DNA of 64,000 bases, taken from NCBI GenBank assembly GCA_004193285.1, contig SECP01000043.1, positions 1 through 64,000 of the forward strand, given 5' to 3'. The notes beneath the pieces are model-generated. The model searched no databases. It was not told where the DNA came from and worked only from the letters and a program-made list of their open reading frames with translations. Every line of letters starts with the position of its first letter. Positions within the stretch are counted from its first letter, which is position 1. This stretch comes from Myxococcales bacterium (GTDB taxonomy: Bacteria > Myxococcota_A > Polyangia > Polyangiales > Polyangiaceae). The position numbers and the translations under genes are program-made. Positions 9,549 through 17,701 of this stretch are shown here, in pieces.

Positions 9549-12437
9549 CTAGGGGGACGCTGCGCTGACCACCTTCGGCTGCCAGCTCGCACCCGTCTTG
9601 TTCGCGCAGAAGCCGAAGCTGGTGCTGCCGTTGGGAGAGAGCTGCCCGTTCCAGGCGAGCGAGCGTGCGGTCATGTTGCCGCCAACGGTGGTGAAGCTCG
9701 CGGACCAAGCGGAGCTGACATTGCTCTGAGACAGCTGGATGACCGTGGTCCACGACGCGATAGCAGCGCTCGACTTGTTGGTGACGGTGACGCTGGCGCA
9801 ATAGCCCACATCCCACTGTGAAGCGAAGGCGAGCGTAGCTACGACGCTACTGACCGGCGGGTTCACGCACTTGCCAGCCGTGCACAGGTTGCTCACGCAA
9901 TCCGCCGCTACACCGCAAGCCTTACCCACCGCACAATCTGCCGTGCAGCTCCCGCCGCAATCCACGTCGCTCTCCGTACCGTTCTTCGAACCGTCGTTGC
10001 AAGTCGGCGCTGCCACGCACTTGCCAGCGGTGCACAGGTTGCTCACGCAATCCGCCGCTACACCGCAGGCCTTACCCACCGCACAATCTGCCGTGCAGCT
10101 CCCGCCGCAATCCACGTCGCTCTCCGTACCGTTCTTCATACCGTCACTGCAGGTCGGCGCCGCCACGCACTTGCCAGCCGTGCACAGGTTGCTCACGCAA
10201 TCCGCCGCTACACCACAGGCCTTACCCACCGCACAATCTGCCGTGCAGCTCCCGCCGCAATCCACGTCGCTCTCCGTACCGTTCTTCATACCGTCGCTGC
10301 AGGTCGGCGCTGCCACGCATTTGCCAGCCGCGCACAGGTTGCTCACGCAATCCGCCGCTACACCGCAAGCCTTACCCACCGCACAATCTGCCGTGCAGCT
10401 CCCGCCGCAATCCACGTCGCTCTCCGTACCGTTCTTCATACCGTCGCTGCAGGGCGAGGGCGCGGGCGCGTCCACCACCAGCGCCACGTTGTCGATTTCC
10501 GCGCCGCCTTCCGGTGCTCCTTCGATGAACCACGCCGCGGCCGTAGCTCCACTCACCAGGCTGAAGCTCGCAGCTACTCCTGACGAGCAGGCGACCGAGC
10601 CGAGCACGGCTCCGCTTGTGTCGACAAAGCCGCACGTGAATGCGGTAGTGCTGGGGCTGCTGAAGCGCATGCTGAGCGTGCCCTGCAGCGCCACCGCAGG
10701 CCGTGTCAGCAACATGCGCTCCCCGGGGTAGAGGAGCCCCGCGAAGCCCTGAGCGCCGTCCCCTACAAAACGCAGGGGCAGGGCCTTCCGAGCGTCCACG
10801 CTTGGTACCACCAGCGCCGCTTCCGCACGCTCGTAGCCGGTATCGAATGCGTTTGGGGCGGCATTCGCAGCGATATCGAGCGAGCCGAGCTCGCCACTGC
10901 CCCCCTCCGCCACGACGCTGACCGGTTGAGAACCGCCGCTGGCTGCCGTGAACAGGGCCCCGACGAGCACCGTCTGCCCAGCGGCGACTTGCAACGGGCT
11001 GAATAGGACCTCCGCGGCTCCGACCCGAACCGAGATCGTCGGACAAGACCCGCCGCTAGCGCAACCGGTGGCAGCAGCGACTCCAACGCTGACTCGATAG
11101 CTCTTGCCCGCCTCCAGCTCCACGGCGCCTACCTGCGTGATGCCAGTCGCGAGCGACAGCGTCGGCGACGCCCAAGGATCCAGGTCGCGATAGTTGGCGC
11201 GTGGCGCGAAGGCCAGCCCGGTTTGGGCGCGCGCACAAGCGCTTCGGCCCCCCAAGCTGAAGCGGCCTGGCGGCTGCGGAGCGCAGTCAGCCAGCCACGC
11301 TGCGGTGGAATTGGCGAGCACGGTTCGCGTCTGAACCAGGGACGAGTAACCGAGGTGCTGTCCGCCGGGAGCTGGCGTCCGCTGGGTCCCGACGCCGGGC
11401 AGGTGCTGACACAAGAGGTTCCCAAACGACGAGCCGCCCACCGCGGCAGGTCCGAGCAGCTCCCAGGCCCCGGTAGCCGGATCTTGCTGAAGGAAGCCCG
11501 AGCCCGAAGTGCCGTGACACCCGAGCGCGTCCGTCCAAACCGTGAGCTGGCTGACGTCCGACACCTTGCGCGGCTGCGCGCCGTTGGGAAACGGTATGGT
11601 TTCGAGCGGCAGCAGCTGATTGCGGTCGAGGTAGTGGTAATTGTCGCCGTAGCTCGTCGGGTACTCCACATAGTGGAGGTACTTGTCGGAAGTCGACAGC
11701 TCGGTGGCCGCGATATCGTAAACCTCGTGCTTCCACGGTACGTACACGTCCGCATCAGGACGATCGCTGCTCGCTAGGTTGAGGTAGCCATAGCGATCAC
11801 CGGGGCGGCCCTCGCAGCGCAACAGGGCAACGTCTGGGGCCGTCGACGTATTGGGGCAATTCAGCGAGCCGAAGCCGCAACGCACGCTGAGCGTGCAAGA
11901 ATAGCGGTCGACCAGGTAGCCGTCCTCGGCGGAAAAGCTTTCATGCTCGTAGTTGGGAAAGGTGCCTGTTAGCTGGGTTTTGGGCCGCCACGTGCTCTCC
12001 AATGCCAGACGCTGGGTCGGCCGATAGAGCTCGAGCAAGACCGTATCCGTCGCTTTTTTGAAGGTGTCCGCGTCGACGCAGTGCGCGGCGGTGATCACAT
12101 AGCTCGGGGACACGAGCGTCGCGCCGCAGGTGAAACGCACGGGCGCGCCATTCTGAATGACTTGAACACCGGCCTCGTCGAGGTACGGAGCGATGATCGC
12201 GCCCGTGGCCTGCGTCGCGAAAGACCGACGGGTGAGCCGGGCTTGCAGCGCACTCATTGCCTCCCCGTTTTGCAACGGAGCGCTTGGCTGAAACGCGAGT
12301 CCAAAGCTCGCGCCCCTATCGTGCAGCTCGATAGGCTCGGCCAACTCTCCCAGCTCTTCCGCAGGTTCGCTCGCGCTACAACCGCTCCCCAAGCTCACGA
12401 CCAACGACCCCAACACCCATCCGCTGAGCACTCTCAT
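9549..12437 (-). CDS. Secreted trypsin-like serine protease with four Cys-rich repeats and C-terminal CBM2
   Basis: 962 aa from the ATG at 12437, chosen for the strong AAGGAGGAGG RBS and because the lipoprotein-like signal (VVSLGSGC) then begins correctly. The S1 peptidase domain has His 119 in ITAAHC, Asp in PDVALLRC and the nucleophile in HGTSGSGF. A beta-sandwich region follows, then four 50-residue repeats of the form CSDG.KNGTESDVDCGG.C..C..GKACG...DC.SNLC..GKC, a disulphide-rich module common in secreted myxobacterial proteins. The last 95 residues resemble a family 2 carbohydrate-binding module (W-rich, WDVGYCASVTVTN). It is probably exported to bind polysaccharide while cutting protein during predation or biomass degradation. 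Confidence 0.88.
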   Translation of the reverse strand: MRVLSGWVLGSLVVSLGSGCSASEPAEELGELAEPIELHDRGASFGLAFQPSAPLQNGEAMSALQARLTRRSFATQATGAIIAPYLDEAGVQVIQNGAPVRFTCGATLVSPSYVITAAHCVDADTFKKATDTVLLELYRPTQRLALESTWRPKTQLTGTFPNYEHESFSAEDGYLVDRYSCTLSVRCGFGSLNCPNTSTAPDVALLRCEGRPGDRYGYLNLASSDRPDADVYVPWKHEVYDIAATELSTSDKYLHYVEYPTSYGDNYHYLDRNQLLPLETIPFPNGAQPRKVSDVSQLTVWTDALGCHGTSGSGFLQQDPATGAWELLGPAAVGGSSFGNLLCQHLPGVGTQRTPAPGGQHLGYSSLVQTRTVLANSTAAWLADCAPQPPGRFSLGGRSACARAQTGLAFAPRANYRDLDPWASPTLSLATGITQVGAVELEAGKSYRVSVGVAAATGCASGGSCPTISVRVGAAEVLFSPLQVAAGQTVLVGALFTAASGGSQPVSVVAEGGSGELGSLDIAANAAPNAFDTGYERAEAALVVPSVDARKALPLRFVGDGAQGFAGLLYPGERMLLTRPAVALQGTLSMRFSSPSTTAFTCGFVDTSGAVLGSVACSSGVAASFSLVSGATAAAWFIEGAPEGGAEIDNVALVVDAPAPSPCSDGMKNGTESDVDCGGSCTADCAVGKACGVAADCVSNLCAAGKCVAAPTCSDGMKNGTESDVDCGGSCTADCAVGKACGVAADCVSNLCTAGKCVAAPTCSDGMKNGTESDVDCGGSCTADCAVGKACGVAADCVSNLCTAGKCVAAPTCNDGSKNGTESDVDCGGSCTADCAVGKACGVAADCVSNLCTAGKCVNPPVSSVVATLAFASQWDVGYCASVTVTNKSSAAIASWTTVIQLSQSNVSSAWSASFTTVGGNMTARSLAWNGQLSPNGSTSFGFCANKTGASWQPKVVSAASP
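9866..10455 (-). repeat. Four 150-bp coding tandem repeats
   Basis: Copies begin at about 9871, 10021, 10171 and 10321 with an exact 150-bp period and only a handful of substitutions between copies. Each encodes one 50-aa Cys-rich module of the protease. Near-identity at synonymous sites points to recent expansion or gene conversion. They are in frame and coding, so they are not a CRISPR or regulatory array. Confidence 0.95.
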
Positions 12438-12770
12438 GCCGATACCTCCTCCTTGGACCACCGAGCCGCCATACTCCCCCGGCCACGCAATCTTCCTTCA
12501 GGCAGCCCTCAAAGTAAACTATCCGAGCCAGTAACGGTCCGCCCCGAGCCGCCCACCCGGCGAAGCTCGCCTGTATTCACCTCCCAAATACGATGCCGAT
12601 ACCTGCCAGGCGATCGACCCCATAGGTCCGTTCACGGCTCCGATAGGCGTGGCGGAGGGGTCGGCAGATCCCTACCTCGCTCACCCATACCGAAGGCGCA
12701 GCCCCCCTTGCGCAAGCGTGGCTGCGCTTCGCCGGCCCCTAGATACGACGAAGTCTCTCGTCGCTTCCAC
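12438..12770. other. Intergenic region upstream of the large protease
   Basis: 333 bp between the protease start (minus strand) and the end of the small membrane-protein gene. It should contain the protease promoter and any terminator for the upstream gene. I see no clear hairpin, promoter pair or additional coding sequence. Confidence 0.35.
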
Positions 12771-12953
12771 TCAGCGCAAAAGGCCGGTGTGATAGAGGCC
12801 GGTGCGATCCAAAATGAACAGCAGCGCGACCAGCACGCACAAAGCTTGGATGATTCGCTTGATCACGCTGCTGGGGATGGGCAACAAGTCCACCAAGTAA
12901 AGAGCCAGCGCGAGCACGACCAAGACGACGATGATAAGAACGAGGATGCTCAT
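12771..12953 (-). CDS. Small two-helix membrane protein (Thivi_2564-like)
   Basis: 60 aa with two hydrophobic helices (about 2-22 and 36-50) separated by a short polar turn, LPIPSSVIKRIIQA, and a polar C-terminus. The arrangement VL..VVL.L...P....I.RI...V.VL..L..LL resembles the small Thivi_2564-type membrane proteins. The ATG at 12953 is the only plausible start; the RBS is weak. A different frame over the same bases encodes a low-complexity basic peptide and was discarded. Function unknown. Confidence 0.6.
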   Translation of the reverse strand: MSILVLIIVVLVVLALALYLVDLLPIPSSVIKRIIQALCVLVALLFILDRTGLYHTGLLR

Positions 12954-13091
12954 GGGTCACTCTACGTCGCTTCGTCGCCGGAGCGCGCCGCCAAACCGGT
13001 TTGGGGTCATTCGCCCCGCTGTCTGAACAGCGGGCACAAGGTCTCGGACGCGCGTCGGAGCGACCGATGCTAACGCTGCTGCCTCCGCACC

Positions 13092-13508
13092 CTACTTTTG
13101 GACGGCGCTCGGGTCCATCCAGAAGACTTCCCAGTGATGGCCGTCGGGATCTTGAAAGCTGTGCCCGTACATGAAGCCGTGATCTTGCGGGGGCATGGCC
13201 GAGGAGCCGCCGGCTTCGAGCGCAACTTTCACGAGCTGGTCCACCTCCTCACGGCTGTCCACGCTGAACGAGAACAGGGCTTCTGTCTGCTGAGCAGCAT
13301 CCGAGATGGGCTTCTTGATGAAGCTCTTGAAGCGCTCGGTCTGCAGCAGCATCACGTATCCATCTTCGCTCAGCACCATGCAGGTGGTGTCCTCACCCGA
13401 AAACTGAGGGTTGAACTTGAAGCCAAGCTTTTCGAAGAAGGCGTTGGAGCGTTTGATGTCGGAAACGGGGAGGTTGACGAAGATCTTGCGGGACTTGGGC
13501 TGGGTCAT
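13092..13508 (-). CDS. VOC-family (glyoxalase/bleomycin-resistance-like) protein
   Basis: 138 aa from the ATG at 13508, which has a good RBS (CAGGAGA) 6 nt upstream; a longer frame to 13787 lacks one. The sequence carries two beta-alpha-beta-beta-beta VOC modules: IFVNLPVSDIKRSNAFFEKLGF at the start, and GHSFQDPDGHHWEVFWMDP at the end with the metal-ligand-like His/Glu. This short type is often annotated as an uncharacterised PhnB/glyoxalase relative; the substrate is unknown. It is transcribed away from the next lipoprotein gene. Confidence 0.85.
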   Translation of the reverse strand: MTQPKSRKIFVNLPVSDIKRSNAFFEKLGFKFNPQFSGEDTTCMVLSEDGYVMLLQTERFKSFIKKPISDAAQQTEALFSFSVDSREEVDQLVKVALEAGGSSAMPPQDHGFMYGHSFQDPDGHHWEVFWMDPSAVQK

Positions 13509-13770
13509 GGGAATCTCCTGCGCCTTGGCGGCTCGTTTTCTCAGAGTTCGATGAGTCGACGCTCGAGTGCCCTCGAGATCGACAGCGGACACGAGAAAAA
13601 ATGCGCAGCGCCCATACCGCCCACGCCAGCGGTGCCAGCACCACGGGTCCCTCGAGCGTCGAGCCAGCCCTTGGGGCCGAGCCGACTTCAGCCGTGGGGC
13701 AACGAGGGGTGGCGAAGCCAGCGCTGATTGCGGTTCGAGCTCGCTAGGTGATAGGAAGAAGAGGGTTCGA

Positions 13771-14925
13771 ATGGGATCTGTCCTCAAGCCGTTCGGGGTG
13801 GCCTCGTGCGGCGTCGTGCTGGCGCTTGCCAGCTGTCAGACGAAGTCACCACCCGAGGGTGAAGGTGGCGCAGCAACGAACGTTTCAGGCGCCGCAGGCA
13901 GCGAGCCATCGACGGCGGGTGAGGGCGCGGGCTTCAGCGCTGGCAACGGAGGCGGCTGCGACCCGGCGGACGGCAGCACCTTGGTCGAACCGCCACCGTA
14001 CTTGCTCTACTTTTCCGGATTCGAGGACGGTCGGGCGGTAAACTCCGTGGCAATTGGCGATCGCCATGTCTATTGGAACTTGAACGGCGGGCGCTTCATG
14101 CGCGCTGCAAAGGACGGCTCTGACGTCACGCCGGAGCTGTTTTTGCAGTGCTCCACGTGCGATTTGATGGATTTCCTCGTGGATGCTGAGGCGGCGTACT
14201 TCCTGAACGGCGCTGAGTTGCTCCGTGTGGATGTAGACACCAAGGCGCAGCGGGCCATCGCGCTGGATTTCGACCACGTGGGGCGCGGCGCGCTCATGGC
14301 GGACGATACCTACCTTTACACCGCTATGCCCGGATGCGCCGCCATCACCCGCATCCACAAGCAGACGTTCGCCAAGGAAGTCCTCCCGGTCGTGGGCGTC
14401 GAGTACCCAGGTGCGGGAGTTACTACTCTCGACAAGACCGGCGAGCGCATTGTCTGCGGGTCGCCAACGCAGCTCTTCGTCTTCGACTCCTGGGGAACCG
14501 AGCCGCGAGTCGAACACTCTGGTATCGACGTGCTGTGGGGGTTCGCGATGGCGGGAGAAGTCGGCTACTGGTTGGAGCAGCCAACGTCTTCTCCGCCGCC
14601 CGTGCAGATCGGGAGGTTGGCCGTGACAGGAGGCCAGTCCGGGCTCCTGGTCCAAGAATCACAAGCCGGGCACACGAATCGGCTCGTATTCGCGAGCAGC
14701 ATCGACAAGGTGCTATTCGGCAACATTGCAGGCATCAGAGCCTTCGATGCGCGCACCGAAATGCTCGGAAAGCTCGTCGAGCTCGGTCGCCCAACGGACC
14801 TGGCGGTGGACGACGAGTTCGTTTATGCGAGCGTTTTGGGGCGTCCCAGGCGGAGTGTCGGAGGCGAGGACGTTTACAATCTCGCTTATTGGGTGGCTCG
14901 CGTACCGCTGAGCGAGCTCGAGTAG
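13771..14925 (+). CDS. Propeller-like surface lipoprotein, function unknown
   Basis: 384 aa from the ATG at 13771. The signal ends in lipobox LALASC, followed by a short Gly/Ala/Glu-rich linker. The body has repeated units of the kind V.....V.W....G...RA.KDG, VDAEAAYFLNG.ELLRVDVD, MADDTYLYTA..GCAAITRI and VDDEFVYASV. This is the pattern of a beta-propeller common in myxobacterial lipoproteins of unknown function. No catalytic motif is visible. The longer upstream frame is low-complexity and was rejected as the start. A GC-rich hairpin follows the stop directly. Confidence 0.75.
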   Translation: MGSVLKPFGVASCGVVLALASCQTKSPPEGEGGAATNVSGAAGSEPSTAGEGAGFSAGNGGGCDPADGSTLVEPPPYLLYFSGFEDGRAVNSVAIGDRHVYWNLNGGRFMRAAKDGSDVTPELFLQCSTCDLMDFLVDAEAAYFLNGAELLRVDVDTKAQRAIALDFDHVGRGALMADDTYLYTAMPGCAAITRIHKQTFAKEVLPVVGVEYPGAGVTTLDKTGERIVCGSPTQLFVFDSWGTEPRVEHSGIDVLWGFAMAGEVGYWLEQPTSSPPPVQIGRLAVTGGQSGLLVQESQAGHTNRLVFASSIDKVLFGNIAGIRAFDARTEMLGKLVELGRPTDLAVDDEFVYASVLGRPRRSVGGEDVYNLAYWVARVPLSELE

Positions 14926-14927
14926 CA

Positions 14928-14942
14928 GGCGAGCGGCTCGCC
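14928..14942 (+). terminator. Short GC hairpin after the lipoprotein stop
   Basis: GGCGAG and CTCGCC form a perfect 6-bp stem with a CGG loop, 2 bp after the stop codon. There is no T-run, so it is at best a weak intrinsic terminator or an mRNA-stabilising hairpin. Confidence 0.25.
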
Positions 14943-15146
14943 GTGTGCTTCCGCGGGTGAGGTCGAGACGAAGCGCGGGTTCGCAGCTCTTTGACGGCGC
15001 GTGAAGTCTCGCCGAGCATGCCGTAAGGTTTCCCTGAGCGGCCCAGCGGCGGCGTCGACGGTGGCGACGCGCCGCTGAGCATCCCGGGGTTGCCGACGCC
15101 GCTGCGAACGGCGAGGGATCGTTTATGCGACCCTGGAGTGACGGGC

Positions 15147-16661
15147 TCAGCCGCCGAATGCGCACTCGAAGAAGGCGTCGATGAACGGCGTGCACTCGGC
15201 CACGTCCGCCACGCCGTCTGCGGCGCCAGGGCTGCTCTCTTCGAAGCACATCCAGTCCGGCCCGGGCGTGGTGTTCGCCAAGCAGCGGTTCCAATCGTCG
15301 ATGTTCAACGCGCACTGCGCCGCGTCCGCGAAGATTTCGTAGAAGCCGTTGCAACCGTCGATGCACGCTTCGTAGCTCGGCAGACCCGTGCAACCGGACC
15401 GCAGCTGCCCGCGACAGGATTGGCCGCAGATGGCTTGCTGGGCGACCTCCTCACCGCAGCGCGTTGACTTGTCCGTCACGACCAGCTTCGTGCTGGCTCC
15501 GCACGACGGGGCAAGCTTGTAGACGAGCTTCTGCCCGGGGTTGAAGTCGACCCCGAAAACGAAGTGGTGCTCGCCCGACCGAAAGAGCTGGGGGCGGAAG
15601 CCGTTCACGTCTTGCGGCAGAGAATTGTCGCTGCCGTACGGCACGCTCACGCTGACGCCGTTTTGGTTGTCGTAGCCGAAGAATGCCGTCAACGATCCAT
15701 CCTGGTTCTCGGCGACGCACTCGAGCTTCGGCTGCAGCGGCGCGCGACCGGCGCGGCGGACGGCTTCGTCGAAGAAGGGCAAGAACGGCTCGACCCGCGT
15801 GTAGAGACTGTACTCCTCGCAAGATAGCCCGCCGAAGTATTCGATGCCCGCGATGTGGTCGCGCCCGCGCTCCTTGACGAGGAGGGGACCACCGGAGTCG
15901 CCGAAGCACGCGTTCGAAAATGGGGGACGCCCGTCGATTTTGAGTACGTTCTGGCGAACCGCCGGTTGCAGGATGCCGGGGTTCGGGTCCTCCGGGTGGT
16001 AGTCGGCCTGGGTGGGCGAGCCCAAGAGCCGCGTCTTACCCGTGCGCTGCACGCGCCCGCCACTGCCCGTGGTGGGGGTCGTGGCGTTGTTCGCGCCCCA
16101 GCCGCTGATGGTCGCTTCGCGGCGATCCCACTGGGGCGAGCTCAAGCGGAAGCGTGCGAGCGGGAGCGGCTCGAACGGCAACGCGCGATCGAGATAGACC
16201 ACGCCGAGGTCGGGATAGATCCGCGTGCGATCCCAGTCCGGATGGGTCTGAAACGAGTCCGCCGCCGCGAAGGTCGACGGCTGCCCCGGCGAAGGCACCG
16301 CGTACCCCGCGCCGTTGGGTGGGAGCTGCGCGAAGTCCGCTGCAAAGTCGTTACCGTAGTAGACCAGCACCTGCACCACGGATTCCGCTCGTGCAGGGTC
16401 GGCGTCCAAGCAGTGAGCGGCAGTGGCCACGACGCGCGATGAGTAGTAAACGCCCGAGCACGAGCGCTGGAACAGCTCGCCAGTCTGACCGTTCAACACC
16501 GTCGACAGCAGCATGACCACCTGATCCGGGCCGCCGTTTTGCTTGGCTCGAACGATGGCTTCGGAAGCGGACCCTGCGTCCCCCTCTTCGATGCCCGCCG
16601 AACAAGCCGAGAGGAAACAGGAACCACACGCCGCAGCCAGAAGCAGAGCCCATTTTCGCAT
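15147..16661 (-). CDS. Secreted trypsin-like serine protease lipoprotein
   Basis: 504 aa. The ATG at 16661 has a good RBS (GGAAGGA), and the signal ends in lipobox FLSAC. The S1 domain shows His in ATAAHCLD, Asp in YPDLGVVYLD and the nucleophile in ACFGDSGGPLL. After about residue 300 an unassigned beta-rich region is followed by a Cys-rich C-terminus (about 415-504) ending TPFIDAFFECAFGG. That C-terminal end is nearly repeated in a gene remnant at 59.9 kb, so this protease family has duplicated in the region. Likely an extracellular or surface protease. Divergent from the hydrolase gene across a repeat-rich gap. Confidence 0.88.
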   Translation of the reverse strand: MRKWALLLAAACGSCFLSACSAGIEEGDAGSASEAIVRAKQNGGPDQVVMLLSTVLNGQTGELFQRSCSGVYYSSRVVATAAHCLDADPARAESVVQVLVYYGNDFAADFAQLPPNGAGYAVPSPGQPSTFAAADSFQTHPDWDRTRIYPDLGVVYLDRALPFEPLPLARFRLSSPQWDRREATISGWGANNATTPTTGSGGRVQRTGKTRLLGSPTQADYHPEDPNPGILQPAVRQNVLKIDGRPPFSNACFGDSGGPLLVKERGRDHIAGIEYFGGLSCEEYSLYTRVEPFLPFFDEAVRRAGRAPLQPKLECVAENQDGSLTAFFGYDNQNGVSVSVPYGSDNSLPQDVNGFRPQLFRSGEHHFVFGVDFNPGQKLVYKLAPSCGASTKLVVTDKSTRCGEEVAQQAICGQSCRGQLRSGCTGLPSYEACIDGCNGFYEIFADAAQCALNIDDWNRCLANTTPGPDWMCFEESSPGAADGVADVAECTPFIDAFFECAFGG

Positions 16662-16763
16662 AACTATACGTCCTTCCTAAAGCCGAACCGTTCGACCGAC
16701 CCTAACCTGCAACTGGTTCCGGTGGTGACGAAGCAACTCGCCTACTTTGCGCAACTCGTCCTC

Positions 16764-16800
16764 GAGGTGCACGATACGTGCAGCACAAGTCGTGCACCTC
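16764..16800. repeat. Perfect 11-bp inverted repeat
   Basis: GAGGTGCACGA at 16764-16774 is exactly complementary to TCGTGCACCTC at 16790-16800, with a 15-nt spacer. It lies about 100 bp upstream of the protease start, a position suited to a dimeric regulator site, although it could equally be a structured leader. Confidence 0.7.
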
Positions 16801-16917
16801 GGCGGCGCGCACCCTCGGAAATTGCCGAGAAATGCTCGTGTCCGTCGCGGTCCGAGTGCGCCACACGCGGACCTGTGCAAGTTGCGCGCCGCTGGGCTTC
16901 GTCCCATGCGGGCAGGT

Positions 16918-17013
16918 GGGCTTCGCACGGGGTGATCGTGATCGGGCTTCGCACGGGTGATCGTGATCGCGTCCCAGATCTCAATCACTACCACGATCAC
17001 GATCACGATCACC
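16918..17013. repeat. Direct duplication and GATCAC-based inverted repeat
   Basis: The block GGGCTTCGCACGG(G)TGATCGTGATC occurs twice back to back (16918-16943 and 16944-16968). GGTGATCGTGATCG at 16931-16944 is exactly inverted by CGATCACGATCACC at 17000-17013, so the region can form a long hairpin. Confidence 0.8.
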
Positions 17014-17063
17014 CCGCCGAAGGCGGACACGCCCACCGCCGCCGCAGGCGGCTCACGATCGCG

Positions 17064-17270
17064 ATCACCAGCACGCCGGCGAAGCCGGCGGCGTCCACCC
17101 CTCACCCCATCACCAGCACGCCGGCGAAGCCGGCGGCGTCCACCCCTCACCCCATCACCAGCAACGCGGCGAAGCCGCGGCGCCCACCCCTCACCCCATC
17201 ACCAGCAACCCAGCGAAGCCGCGGCGTCCACCCCTCACCCCATCACCAGCAACGTGCGGGTGGGCGTATC
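17064..17270. repeat. 44-45-bp tandem array with GAA-loop hairpins
   Basis: Units start at 17064, 17109, 17154, 17198 and 17242 (the last partial). Each begins ATCACCAGCA and ends CCACCCCTCACCCC. The middle of units 1-2 is CGCCGGC-GAA-GCCGGCG and that of unit 3 is CGCGGC-GAA-GCCGCG, so both arms changed together while the GAA loop stayed. Unit 4 has lost most of the stem. Similar hairpins lie just upstream at 17014-17026 (GAA loop) and 17038-17052 (GCA loop). Copies abut without spacers, so it is not a CRISPR array. Confidence 0.85.
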
Positions 17271-17701
17271 CGTCCTCGCGCACCGGCACCTGGCGTCGCT
17301 ACGGAACCCTTGCGCTAGTGGGGCTGCGTTCTCGGCGGCCCCCAATGCGAGAAGGAGGGCTCCCTTGCCGCGTTCGGGACCGCAACTACCTCGCAGCGCT
17401 CTCCTCGTTGCAGCACGCGGAAGACTCTCGATTTGCGCCTACGCCGTCGAGGCGGACGCGCAGTGTCGTGAGCGGCAACTTCACGTCGCGCGTCCGTGTA
17501 GTTTTGTGGGTGGACGCGCACGGGGTCAGACGTGGTCGGAATATCCATAATTTTGCGGATGCCACTCATTGGGAGCGACGGCCGCTGGTTGTATGACTAC
17601 CCGTCTGCTCACTGCCGCAGGCCGTCACCCCTCGTGCTGCTTTCACGCGCACGGAGCAAGCAGGGGTGACGCGCTTGCTCCCAAGGATGAAGGGCATCTC
17701 A

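Larger units (their letters stand above)
16662..17701. other. Non-coding, repeat-rich kilobase between divergent genes
   Basis: No frame in this 1,040-bp gap has protein-like composition; those present are translated repeats. It holds an 11-bp inverted repeat (16764-16800), a tandem 25/26-bp duplication (16918-16968), a 14-bp inverted repeat built on GATCAC units (16931-17013), several GAA-loop hairpins and a 44-45-bp tandem array (17064-17270). The rest is ordinary GC-rich sequence. It must also hold the promoters for the protease (leftward) and hydrolase (rightward). Confidence 0.7.

Noticed and set aside
9866-10455. CRISPR-like or regulatory direct repeats
   Set aside because: Period is an exact multiple of three and the repeats are translated within the protease.
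12081-13073. 330-aa plus-strand ORF
   Set aside because: It is largely antisense to the large protease, with basic low-complexity sequence and no motif.
17064-17270. CRISPR-like array
   Set aside because: Repeats abut directly with no spacers, and no cas genes are present.
16539-17550. Plus-strand ORFs across the repeat region
   Set aside because: They consist of translated tandem repeats and have no protein-like composition.
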